In this document: one piece after another, positions 12,501 through 24,500 of the stretch | How positions within the stretch are numbered: the stretch's first letter is position 1 | Layout of the letters: the number at the start of each line of letters is the position of its first letter | NCBI RefSeq assembly: GCF_016808095.1 | Contig: NC_068971.1 | Span: 47,552,131-47,616,130, forward strand | Source: Vigna angularis | Lineage: Eukaryota; Streptophyta; Magnoliopsida; Fabales; Fabaceae | DNA length: 64,000 nucleotides | Direction of reading: 5' to 3' | Position numbers and translations under genes: made by a program | Notes under the pieces: model-generated | The model's database searches: none | The model's input: only the letters and a program-made list of their open reading frames with translations | What the model was told of the DNA's origin: nothing

Positions 12501-14375
12501 ATCTTTAGTGAAAAAAAAAAAGTACTAAACTTTGTGTTTGAGGCAATACAAGAAGTAAAAAATAGACTTTTGGAAATTTGTGTGAAGGTTATGGCTAAAC
12601 TTACGTTGGAAGACAGTGGAAGGAAATGTAATGTTTATCATTTATTATTTACCTCATTACTTTCCGACACAATTAACAATATTTTTAAGAAAGAGATGGC
12701 GTTAAAGGAAAGGTGAAACTCTTTATTAAATTAAAGATATAAAAAAATTGTTTTTGAAAGATAAGAATTGAGCATTAGACAGAAATCACCAATATAAGAT
12801 TATCTTATGCTTAAAATAAGAGACGAAAAAGTGATAATAATATTAAAAAAAGAAAAGGAGAATGAGTGTGAGATAATATTATTGAATCATTACGTTTTCC
12901 ACATGCAATAATTATTTATAGATAAATGCCACATTTAAACGTGTAAATTAGTTCCACATTAATAATAAAATAAATAAAAGGTTTTTCACAACTTCTTCAT
13001 TATTTTCTCTCTTTTAAAGCATGGACTCATTATTATGTAATGTCCTTCTCATCGTGGTACTCTTTAAGACAGAAATGAAGGCCTTTCGAAAAAAAAATGT
13101 CTATTCCTCTGCATTTTCAAATTATAAATCCTGTTAGAAATAATAATTAGAAGAAAATTAATGGTCGGAAAAATAAAATTACATAAAAATAACACCTTTA
13201 TTATAAACATCATTATTGTTATATGATATCAGGCATTAAAAATAACATTACATAAAATTAAAAGGCGAAAATGAAAATTTTTAATGAGAGAAGAAAAAAA
13301 ACCAATTTAAAGGAGTAAAAACATAATTAAGTTTTAATTAACTTTGAAAAATAAAACTGTCATTCAATTAAATATATGTAATAAATGAGAAGTACACCAC
13401 TATTATTTATCACATAACTGCCATGTTTAATCATTAAAGCAAAGAGTAACATTCCGTAAGATTAAAAAATAAACTTTTTTTAACGGAAATACTATAAGAA
13501 ATATTATCTTATCCTCCACACGTATTCAAACCCATTTTAAAAATATTTATTTACTTCATTTAGTTTTCTTGGCGAGTTTTCATTTTCAAGCAATTTTGTT
13601 AGAGAAACAATTAAATACTAAATATAACAAAAATTTTGTTCCATGATTATCATTTTAAAGCTGTAAAGGTTTATCATTTCCACTGTACCAAAAAAAAAAT
13701 CGTGCATACTTTTTAAGCATATTTTAGTAGGAGTTATCCAGTATTTCATATATTGAAATACAAATTTTTTACATTTATTTGATATTATTATTTTTATTTA
13801 TTTTAATATATATATAATGTTTATTTTATCATTATATTATGTATCAAATGCCATTGTTGTTTTTTCTCCTGTGTTTTCAGAGTTATATGAATTTGTCCTT
13901 ATATATGTAAGTAAGCATTGGAAATGGTCGAAAAGTTGAAGACTTTATAAAATCGGATAAAAGCATGCATGCATCCATGCATCTCCATGCGCCCACCTTC
14001 CCAGAAAATTATGCAAACCCCAACACAACTCTCCCACCAATAAGATTCCTCTTTGCCCACACCAAACTACTATTATTCTAATGTTTAATCCAACAAAATT
14101 AAAATATTATAATTTTTAACGCATGTATGCATGTTTGATTCATGGTTAACTAATTTAAAAAAAAAAACTAGTCATGATCATTGTTATTTTTCTATTTCTC
14201 TCGTCACTTCCGTTTTAAAGAGTGCATATACGTATACATTTTCACTGTTACTTGTGTTCTCTTGCGTAAGAGGCTGTTGAATGTTTCTTCCTCAAACAAT
14301 GGCGGTGATGAAACCAAAAGAGTCACGTCCGTTATATTTGAATTTTGTGCCTTTTTTTTTTCTGTTTACATTTAA
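6540..14375. other. Gene-free AT-rich intergenic stretch
   Basis: Nearly eight kilobases of AT-rich sequence with long A and T runs. I find no exon series, RNA gene or intact transposon. Minor items are a short direct repeat AACAATGGCTGRGAATGARAC at about 8340 and 8478, and a TA run at 9830-9848. The open frame at 12435 lacks an ATG and resembles no family I know. Confidence 0.6.
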
Positions 14376-14654
14376 TGTTAGAAGTGAACTTTAAGTCTAA
14401 CTCAACTCTACAAAACCGACTTGTATGGTGAAATTTGCACCCACTTATAAATTATGGATTGGTTTTATCTTTAATCGATGTGAGAGTTCCAACACACTCT
14501 CTCACGGATAGACTCTAACCATGACTCTGATACCATGTTAGAAGTGGACTTTAAATTTAATTCAACCCCACAAAACCGACTTGTAGGGTGAGGTTTGCAT
14601 CCACTCATAAACTATGAATTAGTCTTATCTCTAGTTGATGTGAAACTTTCAAAA
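14376..14654 (-). mobile_element. Degraded TRIM (miniature LTR retrotransposon)
   Basis: Two direct 119-bp LTRs at 14376-14494 and 14536-14654 enclose only 41 bp. On the minus strand the segment between them begins directly after the LTR with TGGTATCAGAGTC, the primer-binding site complementary to initiator tRNA-Met, and ends in a short purine tract (TGAGAGAGTG). The LTR starts TGTTRGAA on the plus strand. The distal LTR has lost its CA terminus (..CTTTCAAAA) and no target-site duplication remains, so this is an old copy with an internal deletion compared with the copy at 55424. TRIMs encode no protein and depend on other elements for movement. Confidence 0.85.
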
Positions 14655-17600
14655 TGCCTAATGTTATCGAATTGCATAATAGTTCAAGTTCACATATGGT
14701 GTTCATATTTGACATTAATCTTTTCGAGTCCTACCAAAGTTAACCACTAATTGGGCGCTTATTAATTTACAAACTTGATGATGATGAAGGATAGTATTAT
14801 TTTAACCTATCTCGTAGATTTTTGCGTTCATTATTATATTAGTAATATTTTTTAGGTTCACTCATTATAATAATATTAGTAATAATAGTTTATGTTAGGA
14901 TGAAGTTAAAAATAGTATTATGAATTATTGATAATATTAAGCTTTAATTGAACGGTCAATGCGAGATTAACGCTCTCTCTCGTGCATGTGTGAATAAGAT
15001 TCCCTAATGCGATTATAATTGCATGGTTACAAATAAGATCAATGCAGAATCTTGCGCAAGTGCGCATGTTTAGCAACGAATGAGCAAGGTTTTGTTTTTT
15101 TTAGTGTTTTTTTATTTGCTGAGGTTCACGAACACGGACCACACATAAAGTTGGTCGGTGTGTGCTGGACATTGGCTTTGCTAACTATAACCTAACAAAG
15201 GATCTTTCTATATGATTCCTCATGCACTCATACCTTATATATTCAACTACTAATTTTGTTTACCTACTCACCTTTTGCTCTATCATATTAAAACTGAAAA
15301 ACACGAACAACCTAATAAATGATAACAATGTTTAACAGAAATGTTTTTCCTACAATTTACCGAATTATTAATTTTTTCAGTTCCTATATGTAAGAGAAAC
15401 ATAATTGACTATATCCTTATTTATTATCGGTTAAAGTTTATTAAAAAGTACAGAAAGATGTTTTACAGCAAAGAAAATACCATAAAATTGGTAAAAGAAA
15501 GTACCTTCAAAGAGAGTACATAAGTCAGGATATTGAGCCATTGGTTCAGTCTTAGTGCTACACCAATAGAGACTACTTCATTTCAGAAAAAAAAAATACA
15601 AAATAAAGTAATGAAAAATGAGAATTTGTCATTTTTTCAAATGATATAAACCACTTTAATAAATAATTACATGTATTTGAGATGCATTTTTTTAACAACA
15701 ATTTTGGAGAATTTGATAAAACACTTTTTAAAATGATTTCTTGATACGTGAATGATATTATTGTTTTTTTAAAGAATTAATATAAATCTAAGATAAAAAA
15801 AAATAAAAAAGAGAAAAGAGAAAATAAAGAGAAGTGAGAGGAATAACTTGAAAAAAATAGTGTTTTCCACAAGTTGAAGGAAGCACAACATCTATATATA
15901 TAAAACACAAGTTTTTACATAAGTGGGACCAAATACTATTTTCATTATTTAATATTATTTTTTTCTTGTATAAAGATTGTTTAGTGGTGCTATATATGCA
16001 GCGAAGTTAACCGACAAAGTTTAGCAGGAAATTACTCACACATGTTAGTTTATAGTGACTCATGTGTGGAGATTTTCGAAAACACATTTTTCCCTAACCT
16101 CATACATTGTAAGGGAAATATTGGTTCATCATAGTTTCGGAGTATTCCTCGGAGATAATTTCATTTGACTAAAATAAAACAAGTATATTGTTTTACAATT
16201 ATAAGGTCCATATCAGTGACGTATGTTAAAAGTTAATTGGTATTAATTATGAAAATTAAACTATAATTTGAATTGAGAAAGCCTATATGATACTGATGAA
16301 GCCAATTGGACAGTGACAGTTTCCAAGTTGCCTTTTAATTTGCTTTAAAACTTTTATCTAGCTTGCCTCCACTAAAGTAAGGGGAAAACGTGACCAGTTT
16401 AAAATACTGTTAATGCATTCACCAAATGAATTCATAGCATTTTTTTTATGTGTAAATGAATTCACGCTTTAAAAGGAAAAGCGAGGGAAATGAATATTAC
16501 AACTTTGTTTTATGAACTTTTCTTTCAACTTGGAGGATTTGCAAGTAGTGTCATAATCCAAGTTTGGTCATCACTCCTTTAATTCATAAACATATTTTTA
16601 ATTGAAGTTATCCAATATCATTAATCTTTTAAAAGAATTATATAAATATTCATAAACCTTTAATCAAAAAAAGAACTTTACAATTAACTTTTTAAGCAAT
16701 ACGAAAGTTAGTGGTTACATTCTAGAGCAAGGCTTTATGAAAATGTAAATATCGTCGACCTTTTGTTTTGTAGCTATATGGAGCAAATGGCGTATTGTTC
16801 TCACTATTTGCTTCACGAATTTCTGTCAGCACATTAAATATCCACTCAGACAGCACTATTATAAAATTTGGATGTTGTTAATTAGTTCCTCGACAATGCA
16901 CAAGCAACCGAGCAAAACATCAATGTTGTGTTACATATAAATAGTCAACAAGAACATGCCAAACTCGTACTATTTTAGCAACCCATGTGTGTGCTGAGAT
17001 TTCATGCCTCACTTGAAGGATGCAGCATATGCTCATATATTCAAATGAAGTTACGTTAAACTATATACTAATTGGTATTTTAGTTAGATACCCAATGAAA
17101 ATATTATCCTTATCTCTTCTTATTATAATTTTCTCACCTTCTCTCCAGCAAAAGTTTAGGCCTTTGGTCCACACATATACTCAGAAAACCCTTTCTCTTA
17201 CAGAAATTCTCCATTCCCGCGTAATGTATGGGGTAGCATTAATTGACATGCACGTACGCAATTACCAAGGAGGAAATAGTTGCGAGTGTAATCAAAAGTG
17301 CATTAATGGTAATATGGAATTCTTACCTAGACGCAAAGGATACTCCTTTAGGTTATGGATAGTGATGTTATTGCATTGCAACCATCATCCCCAATCCTTA
17401 TTCTCCTTTGTGGTTGCTTTTTGGAGTTTTCGTTCAAAAACTTTTTGAGGTTGAATATAATTTTCATACGTTTAGTTCATGGTGAAATATTGATTCTTGA
17501 TTCAGAATTGATTGAATCGACTTTAAATAATTTTAAGTTGATATAGTTTCCACTTTCTTTATTGCACTCAGTTTTGCATGATCTATTTATTTAAGTCATG

Positions 17601-17734
17601 GTCTAAGAAAATGAAGGGACAAGCCACAGGGACCAGGTATTGTGCAGAGAGACAAATTGTCCATTTGAAAGACTTAGGTATAGATGTAAATACCCCACAC
17701 TGATTGATTGATTGCAGATAATGTTCATTTTAAA

Positions 17735-17736
<2 letters not shown>
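14655..17736. other. Gene-free AT-rich intergenic stretch
   Basis: AT-rich sequence with no recognisable exon series. Short open frames at 15341 and 17020 have no family resemblance and atypical composition. I see no transposon ends or RNA gene. Confidence 0.55.

Positions 17737-17776
<40 letters not shown>
17737..17776. repeat. (GA)20 microsatellite
   Basis: Twenty perfect GA dinucleotides followed by an imperfect GAAA run. On the minus strand it is a pyrimidine (CT)n tract. Likely length-polymorphic. Confidence 0.97.
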
Positions 17777-17780
<4 letters not shown>

Positions 17781-18595
17781 AAGAAAGAGCACGTTATTTT
17801 GTTTTGATTTATTTAAGAAATTGCTTACAGCTTTTGGGTGCATTATGAAATGGGTGCGCATGGTGTCCACAAAGGAATGGTTGGGAGGACAAAGGTTCCC
17901 TATTTATGGGGTTTAGATATGATAACCATGAAAAGGTTTATCAAACGTCTTTAGAGGATCTTTTGCCCAACTTCTGCTACCTTACAAAGAAATTTTAAAT
18001 ATTGTGATTATTTTGGGTGCTTAGGCTTTGTGGGAGGGAGGTGTTACCCAATTTTATCTATCGTCTCGTTACGTACAACATCGACATGACGACATTATTA
18101 AATGGGACCACGACATTATCCGGCATCATGGGTGCTTCAATTCGGTCCATTCACCCTATACCTTGCATTAAATTATAATCTTGGTGCTACTACACTATAT
18201 CAAACTCTCATAAATCAAACATTACTCGTATTGGATCTATGGTTCCGTTCATATTGGGTGTTGCTTTCTCCACCATCACTATATCTTTTTTCCATCTCCC
18301 CACATTATTTTAAATGCAATTATATCTTTAACTTAAAAAGATTTTTACTTTTATTCTATTTTAAATAATTTAAAACCCTAATTTTACTTTTCCAGCACCC
18401 ACCTACGGAACTTTCTTTCCCTTTCCCCATTTTCATTGCACCTTCCCACCTCCCGCACTTCCATTCCTTTTTTTTCCAGCTTTTTTTGGTTTGAAAACTT
18501 CCATTGTCGCCGTGGTGTGAAGGAGCGTCGTCGCCGTGGTGTGGAGGAACATCGAGAGCATCCAGAGCATCAACCAGCGTGAGGAAGTATACATC
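17777..18595. other. Intergenic stretch, probable repeat-derived, no gene seen
   Basis: The segment is GC-richer than its surroundings from about 18060 to 18580, with long pyrimidine runs at 18360-18490. Open frames here (18102 plus, 18356-18724 minus) have low-complexity composition and no family resemblance. It leads straight into the palindrome block at 18596 and probably belongs to the same repeat. Confidence 0.4.
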
Positions 18596-18757
18596 AACGG
18601 AGGTGACATCCTTCAACGGATGTCCCCTAATAAAACAAACCCTAAAATAAAAAACGTAACCTTTAAACGGAAGTGACATCCGTTTTTCCTTAAACGGATG
18701 TTGACATCCGTTGAAGGATGTCACCTCCGTTTAAAGGTTACATTCTTTATTTTAGGG
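18596..18757. repeat. Palindrome-rich block with AACGGATGT motifs
   Basis: A 29-nt segment at 18596-18624 is perfectly complementary (inverted) to 18703-18731. A 31-nt segment at 18640-18670 is inverted at 18727-18757 with two mismatches. Between them are two more short palindromes, AAACGGA..TCCGTTT (about 18665-18685) and AACGGATG-TTGA-CATCCGTT (about 18693-18712). The order A-B-A'-B' is not that of a simple hairpin. The block probably comes from an inverted-repeat transposon or a rearranged minisatellite. Confidence 0.8.
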
Positions 18758-18869
18758 TTTTATTTCAAGGTTTATTCGAATACGCACATGGAGGAAGCAC
18801 GACACGCACTGCACCACTGCACGTACTGCACCACGAGAGCGACACTGCACCACGAGAGGGAGACTCCTT

Positions 18870-19400
18870 GATAATTCTTTCTGTTACTACCGAGGGCAGG
18901 CAACCGACCGCAGATGAGTGTCAAATGCCTCTACCGAGGGTAAAGAGCCGGTCGGAGGTGCCTCAACACAGCCGATCGGGCAAACGCAAAGAGAATAGAC
19001 TGCAGACAGTTGTTAAATGCTCATGAATGCATGGTTAATGAGGTAACGATCATCTTCGAGGGATTAAAGTGAGCATTGAAAGCCATTAAAAGATAAATTA
19101 ATGAATAATATTCCCTGAAATTGTATAAATAGAAGTCAAAGGGGAAGGTAAAGGTTCGATTCATTTTACATACAGATAGACTTGTTATAGCATATTCTGA
19201 CTTGAGCGTCGGAGTGTTTGCTGCAGGTCAACCCCTTCATACTGAGAAGGTGCGCAGAGGAGAGCAGGGGAGGAAGACCGACTGGAGGAGGAGGAGTGTT
19301 TCCGAACGGAGGTAGCAGAAGTTTTCCCCGGTCCCGTTCAGCAGAAACCTTTGGAACTTTATCTCACAACGACGAAAGAAAGAGAGGAAGAAATATAATG
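18870..19400 (+). mobile_element. Gypsy-type LTR remnant
   Basis: The sequence resembles an LTR: a promoter-like TATAAATA at 19124-19131, then about 80 bp later CTGACTTGAGCGTCGGAGTG (19197-19216), a hallmark I associate with gypsy-type LTRs of legumes, followed by GC-richer 3' sequence. The related remnant at 31620-32190 carries TTGAGCGTCAGAGTG at the matching place. No internal region, primer-binding site or target duplication was found, so termini are approximate. Confidence 0.6.
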
Positions 19401-19409
19401 TTAAAATGA

Positions 19410-21540
19410 AAAAAAAATATTTTACTCGGACTAAAATAGGTTATTAGTGAAATAGGCTGTGAATGAATAAAATTAAAAAATAATAACCCTAAAAATAAAA
19501 TTTTACTGAGAAGCAAAATAATAAAGGAGAGGTGAAAGAAGAAAGGTGTGGTGGCAGAGAGAGTAACACCCGTGCATATTTGGATTCGGTTATAGTACTG
19601 TGCAACTGTAATTAATTTATGCTACCATATTCAATAATTACATGGTCTCCACTATAAGAAGCCCAAATTGAGTATAAGAAGCCCAATAACAAGGTTTATG
19701 CTTTATCTACCAACGCAATACGTGTTTTATATAAAATGTTGGGACTCCATTCTTTTCTTTTTCATTTAATTTTTGTTTAGTGTCTTAACTTTCTGAAAAA
19801 ATATGCCTTCTGTCTTGAAAATAATGCAAGCTGACAGTGATTGTATGGGTTCAGGATCATATTTTCCAAGAAATTTGAGTTTTTTTCTTTGTTTCTTTAA
19901 AGATGGGTTTCAATTGTTAAGTAATGTAGGTGGATGTTGGTTGATGTCAACTAATATGAGAAAAAAAGTCTCATTTTAACCCGCTCAACCGTAACCTAAC
20001 ATTTCAATAATTAAATTAACGAAACGAAATCATTGTCCGTGTGTAAATAATAACGCAACATACATTCATATATAAAAGTCACATTAGATTCTATTAATGT
20101 TTTCCATTTATTATGAAGGAAAATAATAAAACAAGTTGTTTTAGAAAGTTAAAGAACAAAAATTATTTAAATAAATTAAACAGGTTATTAAATCACAAAA
20201 GTAGAATTTAACCTATGTAATATAACTCGTAACTTCACTTCATCTTTACCCTATATACACACGTGTTATGCAGACAATTCAGACATGGACTCAATCATCA
20301 AATATTAGATTATTGGATTATAGAATCAATGAGAAATCGCAAGTTATCATGTCGTATAGTTTAAAATGTCACAATGTTTTATTACGGGGATATAAGGATG
20401 ATTTTAGGGATAAAGTTAGAAGAGATAGTGACAGAAGGCTGTGGTTAAACTTTTCTAATAACAATTTGGAGATACGAGATTTATTTGGTATGTTTGAAAG
20501 GAAGATAAGAAGTTGTGAATTCAATTCTGTTTAATAATAAATATTAATAAGTAATATTAATATTGTTGACAAAAAAATATACTATTTTATTTTTATCCTA
20601 CTTGATAATATTTGAATGAGTAATTTTCTGTTAGATTAAAAAGTCATCTTATAATTTACATTTGAAAATTATTGGAACAATTCATAATCACCATAATATA
20701 GTGTTCAAACATACAAGTCATTATATTTTAATCCTTCAATTTTAGAAAACATGACATGAATGATCGAATTGATATTTAATTTAAGCTAGAAATAAATTTG
20801 ATGATTTTTTTTTTCTGAAAAGCTATTGATAGAAGAATAATGTGCCATATTGCTTTTAGAATAAAGGTGAGCAGTATTATTAACATGTTATTGAATAAAA
20901 TCATTCAACCAAAAATTCCTTTCAATGTATCTCGATTTATCTTCTAACAAAAATAACTTCGAAATGAAAAAATAAATATCAAAACTGTTGAGATTAAAAC
21001 ATATATAATCTAACTTTCACGCTCAATACATTCTATATATGATTTTCTAAAGGAAAAAGTTCAATTGACGATCATACTTTACAATTGAAATCTCACCTAT
21101 AATTATTTTTCATCCAAAATAAATTCTATTAATCTAGCATTTGATTATGGTAGAAGTATTATAAATTAAAGTTTTTATAGCTTTTCAAAGTTTATCTTCT
21201 TAGACAAGGCACAGGTTGATAGCTCGTCCAATTAGTCTTGTTTTTTTTTTGTTCTCTGTAAAATATAGAAAGCATAGAAATCAAGCTTCAAATAATGTGT
21301 ACACCAGTAAATAAGCAATGGCTTGAAACTACCAACAATGTTTCATATCATACAACAATGACACAAAAGAAAGGCAACGAAGTAATTCCTAAACACAAGA
21401 GCTTCATTCGCTCCAATTCGTTGGGATACTAGTACTGTTATGTACTGTGACTTACAATTAAATGCAAGCTAAACTAATGATGCACTCTTCTGTACAGAAC
21501 CTGCAACCTAAGTATTCAAACAATACAACAACATGATGTT
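19410..21540. other. Intergenic stretch downstream of the CAP-G gene
   Basis: AT-rich sequence without recognisable exons. The 88-codon frame at 20268-20534 has an ATG start but no family resemblance. The part nearest 21540 is expected to hold the 3' untranslated region and polyadenylation site of the minus-strand CAP-G gene, but I cannot place the cleavage site. Confidence 0.5.
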
Positions 21541-21590
21541 AACAACGTAAAGACTATTAGATGTATCACGTCAGGTACATATTGACAGTA

Positions 21591-24500
21591 CTAATCGGAT
21601 GCATCAGAATCGTCAGATGTCACATCAGAGTCTTCTTCCACTTGTTCATTCATTTCGTCAATCTTGAGCGATCTACGAGCAGAAGACATTTTGTTAATTG
21701 CTGCGGTTTTGCTTGCTCTCTCTGAGCGAATTTTTACAGTATGATGGGTGGTTGGAACCACAGAAGGTAATTCTTCGTCAGAACTTTCTTCCTCAATCCT
21801 CACCCTTCTCCTGGAACGTGCTGGCCTAGTCAGGGGTGCAGCTGGTGTTTGTGGCATTGAAACAGGGCCACCCAAATCCAGGTCACATTCAAGTTCTAAT
21901 TTCCCTTCAATAAGGTGAGAGAAGAAATAGATTAGCAGTAATAAAAGGTTTTGAAATGGAATCCAAACAACAGTAAAACAACAATGCACAAGCACTAAAG
22001 CCATTGTTTGAAAAGATATACCATAGGCAAATGAATGCTGAGTATATAACGAAATTAAGATTAAATATCCCTTCCAAATACTGCATTCCTTTTAAACATA
22101 TCAGAAGAGAAAATTAAAGAAATACCCAAAATAAGATTAACTTCATCTTGCAATAATTCCTTATCTGGGAGGCTATCAACTGTCCTGAGACGCTCAGACA
22201 TGCGTTTCAATTCTTTAAGTAGGTCTTTCTCTGAAGATACACATTCAACCACGTGATGTAAAAGTTTCCTCATACATTTTATTGGCCCTTGTTCTGATAT
22301 CCGAAAATGAAGCAAAACAAGTATTCTACATAAAGCGGACACGTAAGCCTTCTCAGCAGCTGTCTTCTTCGATGAAAAGCTCGCCACCTTAAGAAAACAC
22401 AGGGTAAGAAGTGAAAAGACAAAACAATCTTTCATTAAATTTGAATCATGCAATATTTTCATTCAATTGTTAACCATCTGATGTAAAATCCATGCATATC
22501 ATAACAATTTAGTGAATTTTTCCTTCAACACTACAAATAACTTCAGTAATAGATTTGAATAATGCTCATTAATTTAATTTTGTCCACTGACGTTTGCATA
22601 CAATGAATGCTTATGAAATGTAGTTTATGCATCAAATTCAGAAAGCATCAAATTCAGAAAATAGCAAATTAATCGGAACAACCAGTACTGCCACCGTCGA
22701 ATCCTAATAAGGTGAAACTTTAGTATATTGTGCCAATTGCGAGGTGAACAAAAATCAAGTATTAGCGTACAATTAAATAACTTCAAATTTGTGGATGATT
22801 ACCTCTACGGCTATGCGTAGTGCAAGCCCCTCCTCACCACAATCAAATGGAACTTCTGCACATTTATCTGTGACTTGTGGCTGTTCCGTGGTAGTACTTT
22901 CACAGTCAGGTTGAGCCTCTTTAACGTACAAGGGAATCTGCACCATCTGAAGCATAAAACGAGAAGCTTGAACAGCACGCTTACGCATCTGAGACACCGT
23001 AAAATTAGAACCAGCATAATTGCCAAAAATTCCTGGCCACATTGAACGCATTACTGGCATGAAACTCTTCGCTATGCACCTCTGTATTTTTGGAAATAAA
23101 ACAATTAAGGTGTTAACTGACATTTAAGTTCAAATAATGTAAAAAAACTAAGAATAGAGAATGTAATACACAGAAAGTATGATGTCAGAAGCACTTGCTT
23201 TATGATTGGCCGAGAGACATGGGTAAAGCTCAAAGAAAACAGACAGACATTGCTTCAACCTGGTCGACAAGAGATAAATTAAATCTCATGTGCTGTTAAT
23301 GAAGAGAAAGAATAGTTCAAACATGGAGGAAGAGGAAATGATCTCACCTGTGCAAGTGTTCCGACACGTCACTGAAATACAAGTAAATGAGTTTTGATAA
23401 AATAACAGGATGCAAAGTGATGGGTAAACTTGGATAGTTGTCACTTAGGAGAAGAATCTTCGCAAATCCCTCTCCAAGTATAGCATGCACGCATTCTTCT
23501 TCGTTGCTAGGTAAAGGACTCGCCCAATCACCATTTTCAAAGCCTCCATATAAGATGTCAAGCGTCTCAATATCTAAATCCCCTTCTGAATCAGAAAAGT
23601 TCACAGGACAAAAGGTCGACTTCTCACTGTTTATTTGGCATGGAATATTGAGCTTTAACATCTTGTCAACTTCTTCAGGTCCATGCCACATTACAAGATC
23701 AATTAATGCTCTACAAGCCTCTATACTGATTGAATGTGGCCCCTTAATATATGAAATCCTCAACTGTTTCAAAAGTTCTGCACTTGGTTTCCTTTCAAGA
23801 AGGCCATAAAGACCAAGGCATCTGACTGCAATCCTTTGCACGTCCAAGTGAGCTTGTTTCGCCTGCGCATTTCATTTTCCACGCCGATAAACAATTAGCA
23901 GTCAGTGACCTCAAGCATGTATCAGTAAGGGCTGGGTTGGCTCTCGTCAAGCCGTTTTCTAAATAGCAAAAGGCATAGTGTGGTATATCTATGTATTAGC
24001 CTATATTGAGTCAAAACAAAAAAGTATTGGCCTATGTATCATCATTTTGTCAACATTTAGTATTATTATTATCATAACGAACCGTAGCGAAGGAATTAAA
24101 TCAATAAATGAGACACTCAATAACTATTCAAGAATGGATAGATTAATAAATTCATTACATAGCTATGAATCACATTTTTCTAAATTTTCGCCCCATTTTA
24201 AATATTGCTATAGATTGGTGAGGTTCTTAAAAAAAATAGATGGTGCAAGAATAAATTCCTGACAAAATAAATCTGCTAAGATTGATTACGATTAAAGTTA
24301 GCTAAACGCGAAAACAATAGGGAGAGACGCAGCAATTTTTACCCCAGGAAGTAGTAAGGTTTGGAGTAGCTCATCAGGTGTAATGGCCTTGCCCTGAAGT
24401 ATTCGCAATGATTTTGCATTTTTTAGCAAAAGACCAGTTAGAGAGAGGCTGTGCATCCACTGCACATGATTTGCTATTCTCTCCTTGCAAGGTTGGGCGA

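Noticed and set aside
12435..12716. 93-codon plus-strand frame as a possible gene
   Set aside because: It starts with GTG rather than ATG, is Lys-rich from AT-rich DNA, and has no family resemblance, promoter or splice partners.
19145..19165. GGTTCGATTC as a tRNA T-arm
   Set aside because: No matching stem, anticodon arm or acceptor stem is present; it lies in the LTR remnant downstream of its TATA box.
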